Of a stretch of DNA of 64,000 nucleotides, positions 22,100 through 31,950 are shown in pieces. Source of the DNA: Lithodes maja (Eukaryota > Arthropoda > Malacostraca > Decapoda > Lithodidae); contig JBAKBP010007628.1 of assembly GCA_037953745.1 (NCBI GenBank), forward strand, positions 34,080 to 98,079, in the 5' to 3' direction. The stretch's first letter is position 1. Each line of letters opens with the position of its first letter. The translations under genes and the position numbers were made by a program. The notes beneath the pieces were generated by a model, which ran no database searches, had not been told where the DNA came from, and saw only the letters and a program-made list of their open reading frames with translations.

Positions 22100-22189
22100 G
22101 GAGCCCGGGCAGGCGGTAGAAATCATACTCGCTCCAGACACCACAGTGCACACTCCAAGACGAAACTCCCAGACTCCCAGACTCCCAAG

Positions 22190-24041
22190 ATGGCTCCCAA
22201 GAGGTTACCCACCAGGAAAGCCCCCAACAAGGGCAAGAGGCCACCAGGTGTCCCTGTGGAGGTGCAGCCGGCAGCCGAAGATGCGAGTGCAGAGGTGGAG
22301 GCCAGTCCTGCTGCACTTCAGGAGGAGGAAACATCTTTTGAAGGTCAGTACAATTTATGTTATGGGTTTTCAGATATTTCTATATTTACCTATAATTATT
22401 ATGTGTACAGTGTTAATTTGGAATAACGTGCAATGCATACTATGAATAGAAACAATACAATAGAATGATATTTTATCTAGTGTGCCATATTTCCATTTGT
22501 AAACGCATGTATATGTATATATTGTATACCCGATTATTGTCTATCTCTAAATACCTTTAATTTTGTGCCTTTTCAGGTGTTGCATCTCCTGCCACCACCA
22601 CAGCTGAGAGCACCATTCCACCAGAGGAGGAGGAGGATGAGGAGGAGGAGGAGGAGCCTGATGCCTCTCATTCCCCGGGGCAATCCCCACATGAGGAGGA
22701 GGAGGAGGAGGAGCAGCAGCAGCCGGCGCCCAAGAAGGGGAAGAAGAAGGCTGATGGTGCTCCGAAACAAGGCTGGAGTCTCCCCGACCTAACGGAGCAG
22801 GAGCTGGTGGAGTGGCTTCAGGCCAACACCTACCTGTGGCTCCGCAGTACTAAGGACTACCACAGAAAGAAGGCTGCGTGGGAGATGAAGGCCAAGGAGC
22901 TGGGGGTCAATCTGAAACACCTACAGAACTGGTGGAAGAACGTAAAAGACTGGTACGTCAAGCTGTCCAAGAGGACCAGTGGCCAGGCAACCAAGCTGTT
23001 GACCGCGAGGGACAAGTGGGTGTTGAAGAACATCGCCTTCTACAAAAGTAAGTACATCTCATTATATGTATTTGAGAAGCTTGGAAATGAAACAAATATA
23101 GTTAAATACAGTAATATTATTTTATAAAATCATGACCAAAGTTTATTAAACATCATATCACTGTATTCACAAAGTAAAGGTGTAAATTATATTCCCAGAA
23201 ATATATAAATATGTATTTGTCTATGCCATTATATTAAACAAATGTTTAACTTGTTTCAGGTTCCATGCCCACTGATGTCCCGGACACCCTAGTCAGCCTG
23301 CCCCGTTCCCCATCTTCCACCGGTTCCGCCTCCTCTGCTGCACCTGCTGCTGCCGCCCCGACCTCCCAGGCACAGGAGTCACATGACTCCGGGGATGCCA
23401 ACATCTTGGAGGACATGGAGGTGGCAGGGACGGAGCAGGCCTCAACAAGCCGCCGCAATAGGAGGACTGCAGGCTATGAGAGCCAAGAGGAGGGCTGGAT
23501 GCTGGACCTCCGATCCACCATGAAGGCCAACCAGGCACTGCTGGAGAGGCTGCTGCAGGAGAGGCCTCAGCCCCAGACACGTAGGGAGGCCTTTATACGC
23601 TATGTGTCCGACATCCTGCGCACTGTCCCTGACGAGGAGTACCAGGTGCTGCACGACATAATAGCGGACACTTTGCGTCAGCGACACATGGGGCCCTCTA
23701 CATCGGGGGCTGGACCGGGCCCCTCAACAGCACCACAAGCCAGCGCCTCCACCTCACAACAGTCCGCCTTCACACCACCCACCTACAGCCAGCCGCAGTA
23801 TTATCAGCTGCCGGGATTAGCGAGTCCCAGTCCCAGCAACTGGCAGTATGGTGTGGGTGGTGGCCAGCAGTCCCAGTCCCTCCAGCCACTCCAGCCACTC
23901 ACGACACCTGTCCGGTCTAGGGACTCGGCAGAATCTGTCGGTAGGATTCTGGCCTCCAGCATTGCGGAGGACTGGAATGTAGCCCCAGGCCCTTCTACAA
24001 GACGGCCTGACGACACCTCCGGTGGCCCAGGTTCTCTATGA
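22190..24041 (+). CDS. Harbinger MADF/Myb-like DNA-binding protein, three exons
   Basis: Exons 22190-22343, 22577-23047 and 23260-24041 join in phase across GT..AG introns (GTCAGT/TTTCAG and GTAAGT/TTTCAG), giving 468 residues. Residues 1-51 are basic then acidic. Exon 2 has long E and Q runs, a KKGKKK motif and then a MADF-like domain (about 120-208: ELVEWLQANTYLW, KAAWEMKAKELGV, NWWKNVKDWYVKL). The C-terminal exon is S/P/Q-rich with a helical EAFIRYVSDILRTVP segment near 317 that resembles a BESS motif. Harbinger elements are known to encode a Myb/SANT-like partner that helps the transposase enter the nucleus and bind the ends. The exact domain family (MADF versus Myb/SANT) needs a profile search. 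Confidence 0.82.
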
Positions 24042-24518
24042 ACCCATATGCATCTTTAATTTCTTTTTGTATAATATTCCCATGTTTATATGTATTATTT
24101 GTATTATTTTGTATTATTTGTATTATTATTTATTTTTATTTAGTATTAGTATTATTTCTATTATTTGTGAAATATGTATTATTTATTTTATTTTCTTAAT
24201 AAATAACTGTATAATTTTCCATATGCTTGTTTCCATTCCCTTAACTTGACTGTTTTTCATAGGTTTTCTATAGTAATAATAATAATATCTTAATAATAAA
24301 TACTCACAATAATAATAATAATAAGGAAATAAATAATAACAATAATATTATAATAATAAAGCCTGAGCGAAAATAGGACTCAAGAAAACAACAAGTGAGG
24401 CGGCTATTAAATATTTATTATGTAACACAATATTATGGTAGAACAGCTATATGTTCAGTCAAATAAATTGGGTGTTTACAATAACTTAAAAGGTATCCAC
24501 CAGTAGCCTGCACAATAA

Positions 24519-25820
24519 CTAGAAACGGGGTAGGAGCATGTTATCCTGCCATGGAACCCTTCCAGCAGGTGAGTTGCACCATTCCATGATGAGGTTCCTC
24601 TGAGCCTTGGCTTTCCTGAAGTCTCTGTTGTTCCCTGGTAATTGGTTGGGTGTCGTGTCCTCAAGGTTCCTGCCGGCACGCCAGGCACCAGGCACCAGGT
24701 CTCCATTTGGACGCTCCACATCCACCAGTCGGTTCTGCATCACCGGGTAACGCAACCTCATAAGGTTGTGGAGGAGTACACATGCCTTGACCAGGAGCCT
24801 CACAGTGTCAGCTTCATGCAACATGGTCGTCAGGAGAACTTGAAAGCGATTCGCAAGTATGCCAAACGAATTCTCCACCACCCTTCTGGCTCGCGAGAGT
24901 CTATAGTTGAAGATCCTCTGCTTCCTGGTCATGTCCCTGTTACCGTACGGCTTCATCATGTAGGTCCGGAGTGCGAAAGCATCATCTCCCACCAGAAAAT
25001 AAGGGACATCCTCAGTGTCACCTGGGAGAGGATCAGGCTGTGGGAATCCAATAATGTCGTTCCTCTGGAGAGCCTCTCTCAAAGCACTTGCATTGTAAAT
25101 GTGGGCATCAGACGTTGAACCCTTGCCGCTGACGTCTATCCAGAGGAACTTGTAGTCAAATGTGACGACTGCCAGGAGGATGACACTAAAGAATCCCTTG
25201 TAGTTGTAGTAGTCGGAACCAGTGTTGGCAGGAGCTTTACAGGCAATGTGCTTGCCGTCTATTGCACCGATGACATGTGGAAAGTTCCACCTATTCATCC
25301 AATTACCGGTGATCTGACGCCAATCTGCAGCGGTCTGTGGTGGCTTGAGCAGCTCCTCACGGTACTCGTCGACGATGGCCTCACACACCTCGCGCACCAC
25401 TATACTGATGGTGTTGTGAGGCACCCTCCAGCCATACTGCATCTCACGGTACTTGGCGCCAGAGGCAAGGTGCCTCAGGGTGAGGGCAACCTTCAGGCCT
25501 GGATCAAGGGGTGCTCGGCAGTTGGTGGTCGTCTTGGTAAGGGCTGGTGTCAGTCTCTGCACAACTTCATCGAACATGGCAGGTGGCATTCTCATGAAAT
25601 TGTGGAAGGCCCTTGGATCTTCATTACGGAGCTCCACCATGAGACGATCATACAGGCCAAGCTCAGGTCTCCTGCGTATCCAGTCACGCACCCATATGTT
25701 CCGGACCGCCCTCCTCCTCAGCCGTCTTCGTCTTCGTCTATCAACGAGGTACTGATGGACATGTACCAGCTGGTTCATATGCTGTTGCATCAGCATGCAG
25801 ACGAGGTCAATACGGTCCAT
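24519..25820 (-). CDS. Harbinger DDE transposase
   Basis: An uninterrupted minus-strand frame of 433 residues. The frame is open to 25826, but that codon is GTG; the first ATG is at 25820. The N-terminus is basic (an arginine run near 28-38, a likely nuclear signal). A helical DNA-binding stretch follows, then the DDE nuclease: IGAIDGKHI with the first D near 188, FLVGDDAFAL with the second near 279, and RRVVENSFGIL with the E near 316. This matches the DDE_Tnp_4 layout. A TATATATTT-like box lies about 55 bp upstream. The gene is opposed to the MADF-like gene, which is the usual Harbinger arrangement. No stop or frameshift is seen. Confidence 0.9.
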   Translation of the reverse strand: MDRIDLVCMLMQQHMNQLVHVHQYLVDRRRRRRLRRRAVRNIWVRDWIRRRPELGLYDRLMVELRNEDPRAFHNFMRMPPAMFDEVVQRLTPALTKTTTNCRAPLDPGLKVALTLRHLASGAKYREMQYGWRVPHNTISIVVREVCEAIVDEYREELLKPPQTAADWRQITGNWMNRWNFPHVIGAIDGKHIACKAPANTGSDYYNYKGFFSVILLAVVTFDYKFLWIDVSGKGSTSDAHIYNASALREALQRNDIIGFPQPDPLPGDTEDVPYFLVGDDAFALRTYMMKPYGNRDMTRKQRIFNYRLSRARRVVENSFGILANRFQVLLTTMLHEADTVRLLVKACVLLHNLMRLRYPVMQNRLVDVERPNGDLVPGAWRAGRNLEDTTPNQLPGNNRDFRKAKAQRNLIMEWCNSPAGRVPWQDNMLLPRF

Positions 25821-26111
25821 GTTCACCCCATCACGTCAGAACCAGGAGTGATGAATGCTTGGCAAATCGAGCCAAATATATAGGTCCCAGAGTACACGCG
25901 CTACACACGCAAATGCACGTGAAAACACGCGGAACAGATGCGGTACAACCGTGCTATGACCGTCATTAAACCGCGATTACCCGCTAAAGGTTCGCGTCCT
26001 ATCGCGTGTAACCACGTACTTACCGCGGCCATAGCACGTCTTTACCACGTCTTTACGCGTCTTTACCACGTCTTTATCACGTGTGTACCACGTGTGCCCC
26101 CCGTGACCACC

Positions 26112-26152
26112 CGCGGTCTCAAGTTTTGAGCAGCTCAAAACTTGAGACCGCG
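26112..26152. repeat. Perfect 41-nt palindrome in the Harbinger right end
   Basis: Arms of 20 bp (26112-26131 and 26133-26152; CGCGGTCTCAAGTTTTGAGC and its complement) are separated by a single A. It lies about 145 bp inside the right TIR and has no counterpart at the left end. It could form a cruciform or a strong hairpin. Confidence 0.9.
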
Positions 26153-26299
26153 TGTGATTTTTCTAGCCCGTGTGGGTGCGGATGTATCGCGTCCTTTCAC
26201 GACTTATATGCGTCCAACAGCGCTTGCTTCACGTTCACACATTTTTCGCCGTGAGACGTCCGCGATGCGACCGCGAAGGGCAGTGTGACCGGGCCTTTA

Positions 26300-27209
26300 G
26301 CTCATCATAAACTAAACAGGACTCAAAAGGTAGTGCATCATACGCTTTTAGCCCCTTTTCTAGGAGTCTTGATGAAACTAATGCTGCCCACTTTTCCTGA
26401 GGCCACTGGTGTTCCTGACACTTCTTCTCAAATCGCATAAAAAACTCAGTCACACATGATTCATCGAACACAGGAACTAGTTTAAGCAGGTGCGACAATG
26501 ATTGGTCCCGATGTCTGTTACTTCCCCCAATATTTCGCCCTGTTACCTCCACTCGAGATCTCTCCAGCTCCCTGTCAGCCCGATACCTAGTAGACTCTGC
26601 CTGCAGTTCAGCCTCTCGTATGGCAGCCTCAGCCTGCACACTAGCCTGTCTTTCGGTAGCCTCAACCTGAGCTCTAGCAACCTCAGCCTGTACTCTAGCA
26701 ACCTCAGCCTGCACACTAGCCTGTCTTTCGGCGGCCTCAACCTTGGCCATCTCAAGCCGAAACAACAAATCTGGAGTCAACCCTTGAGGAGGGGAAGGTG
26801 CATTAAATGGGGAGGGTCCCTGTGATTGAATTCCACACAGCCATTGACCATCAACTTGGGGGTATGTATTAAATTCAGGCACCCTGACGTTTGATACGGG
26901 GGTAGAGTGGAGGGGGGGCTGGGGACCGGGGCCCCCAGTCGCCTCTCCACCCAGGTCTCTCCCTTCTAAACCCAATATCAAAGTCCTCAGCTGATCTTTC
27001 CTCATGCCACTTAAACCCTGGTGACCCTGAAGACCTGCCACACACTTTAAGCCATACTTATTCAGCTTCAACACCCTGGCAGCGGTAAGGGGCACCTCTA
27101 GAAATCTTCTAGCACCCTCCTCGCTATCGACTAGCCACTCCACAGGTCTTTCTCCCTCCGAGCCTGTATCGTGACCTGACCCATCACTGTGTTCTGATGT
27201 ATTAGACAT
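26300..27209 (-). pseudogene. Element B gag N-terminus, split by Harbinger
   Basis: ATG at 27209 opens about 303 codons that match the gag start of element C (MSN...), with a coiled-coil-prone run of AERQASVQAEVARVQ-type repeats (about residues 155-215). The capsid-like motif LSHLLKLVPVFDE and KWAALVSSRLLEKGLKAYDALPFESC follows. It runs into the Harbinger right end at 26299, and gag resumes at 21729. Confidence 0.85.
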
Positions 27210-27410
27210 GTTTGTGCACTGCAGTAATTATCACGGTTATAGAATGTGCCTTATCTCCTATGCAAGTATGTATATACTAATGTTATTTAAAGTCTTTAAT
27301 GTGTTATATTGGTTGCTCCAAAAAAAAAAACTCTATGTCCACTGTATTCCTTTAATCATAAGGAATCTCAAAATAAATGACCACTATATTCCTCTGTTCA
27401 GTAAATCCTA

Positions 27411-27423
27411 TGCAAGGTCGCCA
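27411..27423 (-). other. Primer-binding site of element B
   Basis: On the minus strand TGGCGACCTTGCA begins 2 bp after the LTR end (GTAACA). The same bases follow the 5' LTR of element C. It starts with TGG, as expected for pairing to a tRNA CCA end. I cannot name the tRNA. Confidence 0.7.
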
Positions 27424-27425
27424 TT

Positions 27426-29326
27426 TGTTACGTCCTGGGATATATAAACACTGGGCTCTTTCTATTGGACTAGGTATGCGGCAACAAGCAACAACGGAAA
27501 ACGCTAGATCCCACCATTATTTATAAACCCAGGCAACAAACCACCCTAAACCGTCAAGAGTCCTGCCTGGACAACAAGGTATCCTATGACTCGGTTACAG
27601 GGTGCACGCACTATAGACTGCTGAAAGTCAAGCAGGCTATATAAAAGATCACACAATTAAGTTGACTTAAAGCTTCAAGGAAAAGATAGATAACGGAATT
27701 AAATTGCAGAAACAATTTAATAACAAACTAGAAGAAAGTACATTTAACGTTACGTTAATTAATACAACTAATCACCCCTGCGTGAAAGAAGGTGAAAGCA
27801 AACAGTCCTCAAAACATCGTACAGGTAGACAAAATGCAGGTTTCTAAACTGCATGCGGCTACTGTAGGATCTGATGCTTAGCAAAGAAAGTAAGTTACGG
27901 ATTTAGAGAACTCTTAACTCATAAGCAGGAATAAATACTAGTGATAGGCCATACAGTGTATAATGGCATAGGTATAATTAAATAAAGGCAGCAACTCGCA
28001 ACATAACCACATACAGGTGTGCTTCTCACTCTTAGTCAGGCAAGCCTGCTCGGACAGAGTCTCTAAGCCACACCCTGACTCACAATGCTCACAAAAACGG
28101 TAAACTGTGGCACAATAACAAGCATACAGAAATAATAAACCCCTAGCTGTTAATCTGCCAGGTGGCAGAGGTCTAGCCGGAAGGATATAGGCTTCGGATA
28201 CCTGGACTGAGCCACCTGCTCTAGCCTAGGGACGTTCCCAAGTCTGTGCGCCAAATTATTCTAATTGAAAGGGTGCTCTCTTGAGAGACTCAGATCCCAA
28301 GTATCTGACTCTCTCCTGGTGACCCTAAAACAAACGCAAGACGTGCTAGCGCAGTGCTGAGTGGACTAGGCAAGGGCCCTCACACAACACAACACTAGAC
28401 ACACAGGCACACAGACAAGAAAATGCCCCCAGACTCCCACGGGTATCCTAGTAAAGTCGTGCAGGTCCACAGGACTCGCACCAGCAGACTTTACTTAAAG
28501 GATCGCAAAAAAAACTCCCCTCCGGTCTAGCCCCTGCTCACCTGCCACAAGAACACACTAGCAAGCATGAAACCACCAAATATGAGACAACAAAAAAGCT
28601 TCCTAGATCTCATTAACAATTACATCTCTGCATAAGGCCCAAAATCCTATCTAGTTATCTGAGAGCTCGTCGTTAATACAATAATAGATATAAGGTCTAT
28701 CAAGGGGATGGGATAATTAAATAGATTGGTGAAGTAGTGGAAAGAAGGTATACAAAGTAAGAGAGAAAGTTTCTAAGTGGGGTTGAGAGGGATAGATATC
28801 AAGGGGGTCCGAAGGGTACGACAGTGAGGTGAGCTCTGAGTCTTGAATCTGTCTGGACCCCACCCTAGGCATGCGAAATACATCCCATGCTTGGCAACAC
28901 TCAACACCGTTGCCGGGTCAAAATCCTCTACCCCTTGCGTGAGTCGAAACTAAGCCTAACGTTGCGATCAATTGGCAACAATCAGGCTCGTCCCAAGCTA
29001 GTCTCTCCCCGCCCGCGCGAAGCAACGTCCCCCAGCCGGTCTCTCTCTCCCGCTCGTCTCCTCCCACTCTCACTAGACATACATCTTATATATTATAATG
29101 AAACAATCAACTATCGAGAATAAAATATACTAAGATGCGTTGGTTAAGAATAAGGGCAGCTTCAAGCTGTGAAACAACATAAGAATATCCCAGACATTAG
29201 TTACATTGTCGTAGGATATATACTAAGGAAAAGCCGGCCGGCCGGCTGCCGCCAGCCGGTTTCTAAACGGCTGGGCAGCCGACACTCGCGCATGCCCGCA
29301 CGTGGCTACTATGCAGGAGCGTCACA
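27426..29326 (-). repeat. 5' LTR of element B (right copy)
   Basis: 1,901 bp, colinear with 9334-11366 apart from the LINE fragment there. By eye about 20 single-base differences separate the copies. On the minus strand it begins TGTGACGCTCC and ends GTAACA. ATAT follows at 29327. Confidence 0.9.
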
Positions 29327-29379
29327 ATATTAATACCTGGCAATGTTGCACTTAAGGAGAAGTTATGTTATATGTTGGT

Positions 29380-29580
29380 CTATTTATTTATTCAATCATT
29401 TATTTTATAGTTTCCGCGCTAGGTCTCCATCAAACTTTAAAATACACCCCCAAAACCCCCCTTCAAGTTAAATTTGTACATTTGTCCATTGAAAAATTTC
29501 CCGGCCAAAGGCCGATTCCTCCTAAATTGGAGGCTCACTTACGCCCGCCAGGAAAGAAACGACGCATAATTTCTGCCCGG
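29380..29580. repeat. Dispersed about 200-bp repeat, copy 1
   Basis: T-rich start, then GTCTCCATCAAAC, a C-rich run, AAATTTGTACATTT and CCAAAGGCCGATTCC. A second copy with the same order is at 30490-30680, and a third, partial one at 31020-31130. No coding content. The rest of 29331-29690 shows nothing else I can name. Confidence 0.7.
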
Positions 29581-29756
29581 TTAGTTTGAATACACTTTAG
29601 TTCAATCATTGCTGGCATCCTCTACCCAACCATTAGCTGTTTGTGTCTGTCTCTTTTACTGTCCTACTTTTCCTTCTGGGCGCAGGGGGCTAGGAATCGT
29701 CCTACCGACTACCGGCTAGGTAGTGTAGTGGAGAACGTCTCAGGCTCCCACTCTAA

Positions 29757-31731
29757 TGCCCCTTTCCCACTGATGCGATTTCATACGATTTGCGTCGCCG
29801 AGGACGTAGTTTTGTCAATTTGCAACGAATTTGTGCGACGTCAACAATTTTGACCGTTAAAAAACTTTGACAAGTTTACAACTCGGCGACGATGTCACCG
29901 ATGAATTACGACTTAATCGGCGACATTATGCGACGCCATCGGCAAATTGAGCGATGGTTCGCCGATGACCTGGGCAAAAACTGTCGCATTTGAATAAAAT
30001 ACTGCGAAATAATGCAAAGGATGAACGAATCCTCGGCGTATGTTCTGCGACGTCTTCGGCGAATTAAGCGATGGTTCGGCAGATACCTCGGCGAGATTAT
30101 CCGAAAACTTTTTGCATATATTTCATGGCACAAACATAAGAACATAAGAAAACGGGAGTCTGCAGAAAGCCGATCGGCCCACACAAGGCAGATCCCTGTC
30201 ACACCCAACCCCAATTACAAGGCCTAATTACATACCCAACTCACTAATGCCTTGAGGACTAACCTCACCAAAACGGTCATAGAAAACCACAAGATTGCGG
30301 GGGTCTGCAGAGCACCAAGCAGATACCCCCTCATACCCAACCCATCTCGTCGAAAATGTACAAATTTATCTTGAAGGCAGGTCTAGAGTTTTTTGTTTTA
30401 AGTTTGATGGAGGTCTAGTGAGGAAACTAAGAAATAAAGGAATGAATGATCAAACAAACGGTCCATTTCCCCTTAATGGGCGTAATATTTGCTCATTTAT
30501 ATATTTGTTTATGATTTATTTAGTTTCATCCCTAGACCTCCATCAAGCATATAAAGCACCCCCCGACACCCTCCTTCAAGATAAATTTGTACATTTTTCG
30601 ATAGAAAAATATCCTGGCCGAAGGCCGGTTCCTCAAAAAGTACAGGCTCGCTATTGCTAGCCAGGAAAAACTCGACGCCTAAATGACACGAAAAGTCTTA
30701 ATATTGACAACGAAATGGGGTGAAATGTCTTAAAATCGCCAAACTAATGGGCCGAACGTCATAAAATATGAAAACTAATGGGGTTAACCATGAGGAAGAG
30801 AGGGGACCAGAAAAACGACCCTCTCCCCTTAATTCGGAGATTGGCAATGTCCTTGCCGTATGTTTACGAATTACGGCTGAATTGAGCCCACCTCGCTTTT
30901 TTTGTTTTCTCTTTCTCCCTCTCTCTCTTTGCCTTGTATACATTCGGCCCCATTCAGCCTACTGTTTAAGACGTTTACCCCCATCCAGGTTTCAATATTT
31001 TCCTGGTCAATATATATATATTTTTGTTTTGAGAGCAAGCTAAATTCTTACATTTTTCGATAGAAAAATTTCTCCGGCGGATTTCTCCATACAATGCTGG
31101 CACGCTATCGCTCGCCAGGAAGATATCGATACTTGGATGGGGATAAACATCTTAAAACAGTTGGCTGAATGGGGCCGAATGGATACAAACCAGAGAAAGA
31201 GAGAAAAGGAGAGAAAGAGGAAAAAACCAGGTGAACCCCCTTACGAGAGGTGCATAGAAAAAAGGGTTGACAGGTTCACTATAGGCCTAATCCTTTTTTT
31301 TTACCCACCTCGCCGAAGGTGCTCTTTGGCCTTGGCGAGGTGTTCTCCGAGCATTCATCTATGTCGCACAGCCCTTCGCACGCCTCTGCGAAGTATACCC
31401 GTGGCGGGTATACTCTCGGCGACGCTTTTTTTTCGTGCGACACCCTCGTCGATGTCTCGCCAATGTCGCCGAGGATCTCCGAGGGCCTCGCCGATCCCTC
31501 GGCAATGTTCGACGATGCTTGCGAGGGTTCGGACCCCTCGCAAGTCCTCGTTCCAAATTTTGAACAATCCGATCATTTGCGATGACCCGCGAGGGCCCTT
31601 GCGAGGCCTTGCGAGTCAAACGATTATCATGCGAGGGTTCAAGATTATGTTGCGACATTTCACCAATGTACCCATTTCTTGGTGTCGGCGCGATGAAAAT
31701 CGTATGAAATCGCATCAGTGGGAAAGGGGTA
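29757..31731. mobile_element. Non-autonomous Harbinger-type element, 1,975 bp
   Basis: The ends are inverted: TGCCCCTTTCCCACTGATGC... on the left, TACCCCTTTCCCACTGATGC... read inward from the right. The match extends over about 34 bp through TTTCATACGATTT with one mismatch. TAA flanks both sides (29754-29756 and 31732-31734), a Harbinger-like duplication. The interior has no transposase. It is rich in scattered GGCGA/TCGCC words near both ends and contains copies of two unrelated repeats (30130-30260 with ACATAAGAACATAAGA, and 30490-31130). Confidence 0.8.
30490..30680. repeat. Dispersed repeat, copy 2 (inside the MITE)
   Basis: Same order of blocks as 29380-29580: CCTCCATCAAGC, C-rich run, AAATTTGTACATTTTTCGAT, CCGAAGGCCGGTTCC. 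A third copy at 31020-31130 shares TACATTTTTCGATAGAAAAA and CTATCGCTCGCCAGGAA. Confidence 0.65.
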
Positions 31732-31950
31732 TAAGTGCCCGAGTTCAATCCCATATTCCGGCATGAAGGTTTTTTGCATAGGCTACACCATGGTAGCTGG
31801 TACTGTTTCCTTTGAGCAAGGAAATGGGTAATAGTGTCTGGTAATAAACTTTGGTCGAGCACTATTGAATCTCAGAGCGATCGCTAAAGAGAAATGGCCC
31901 TGTATAAGTAACCTGTACATTATTATTATTATAAGTATTATTATTATTAC

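Larger units (their letters stand above)
21733..26296. mobile_element. Harbinger (PIF) DNA transposon, complete
   Basis: 4,564 bp with perfect 18-bp terminal inverted repeats (AGGCCCGGTCACACTGCC at 21733-21750 and 26279-26296), flanked by the 3-bp duplication TTA (21730-21732 and 26297-26299). TTA/TAA duplications are the Harbinger hallmark. It holds two opposed genes: a three-exon MADF-like gene (plus) and a DDE transposase (minus). Both look uninterrupted, so this may be an autonomous copy. It sits inside a gag codon context of element B, and the gag sequence is colinear once one TTA is removed. Confidence 0.92.
9334..29326 (-). mobile_element. Element B: rearranged Gmr1-like LTR retrotransposon with nested insertions
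   Basis: Two direct LTRs (9334-11366 and 27426-29326) enclose about 16 kb. The bases ATAT lie just outside both ends (9330-9333 and 29327-29330), a 4-bp target duplication. In minus orientation the order is 5' LTR, primer-binding site, gag, protease remnant, a scrambled pol remnant, polypurine tract and 3' LTR. Internal sequence matches elements A and C at protein level, but integrase and most RT are missing. A Harbinger transposon splits gag, a CR1-type LINE sits in the pol remnant, and two LINE 3' ends sit at the polypurine tract. By eye the LTRs differ at about 20 sites over about 1.9 kb, so the insertion is young even though its coding region is broken. Confidence 0.88.
29690..31950 (+). 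repeat. tRNA-derived SINE split by a MITE
   Basis: The left part (about 29690-29756) has an A-box-like GGTAGTGTAGTGGAGAAC. The right part (31735 onward) continues with a B box GAGTTCAATCCC, a body resembling the SINE at 59575-59815 (ATGGGTAATAGTGTCTGGTA) and a (TTA/ATT)n tail at 31918-31950. The MITE at 29757-31731 lies between the A and B boxes. Confidence 0.7.

Noticed and set aside
22565..22792. Arginine-rich frame
   Set aside because: Alternate frame of the Glu-rich stretch of the MADF-like exon 2.
24642..25883. Long plus-strand frames opposite the Harbinger transposase
   Set aside because: Antisense shadows of a well-supported DDE transposase; no motifs of their own.
26502..26825. Plus-strand frame with SFGSLNL-type repeats
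   Set aside because: It is the antisense of the repetitive coiled-coil region of element B gag.
31137..31862. Basic peptide frames on both strands
   Set aside because: They lie in the MITE and SINE, follow its repeated words and resemble no protein.
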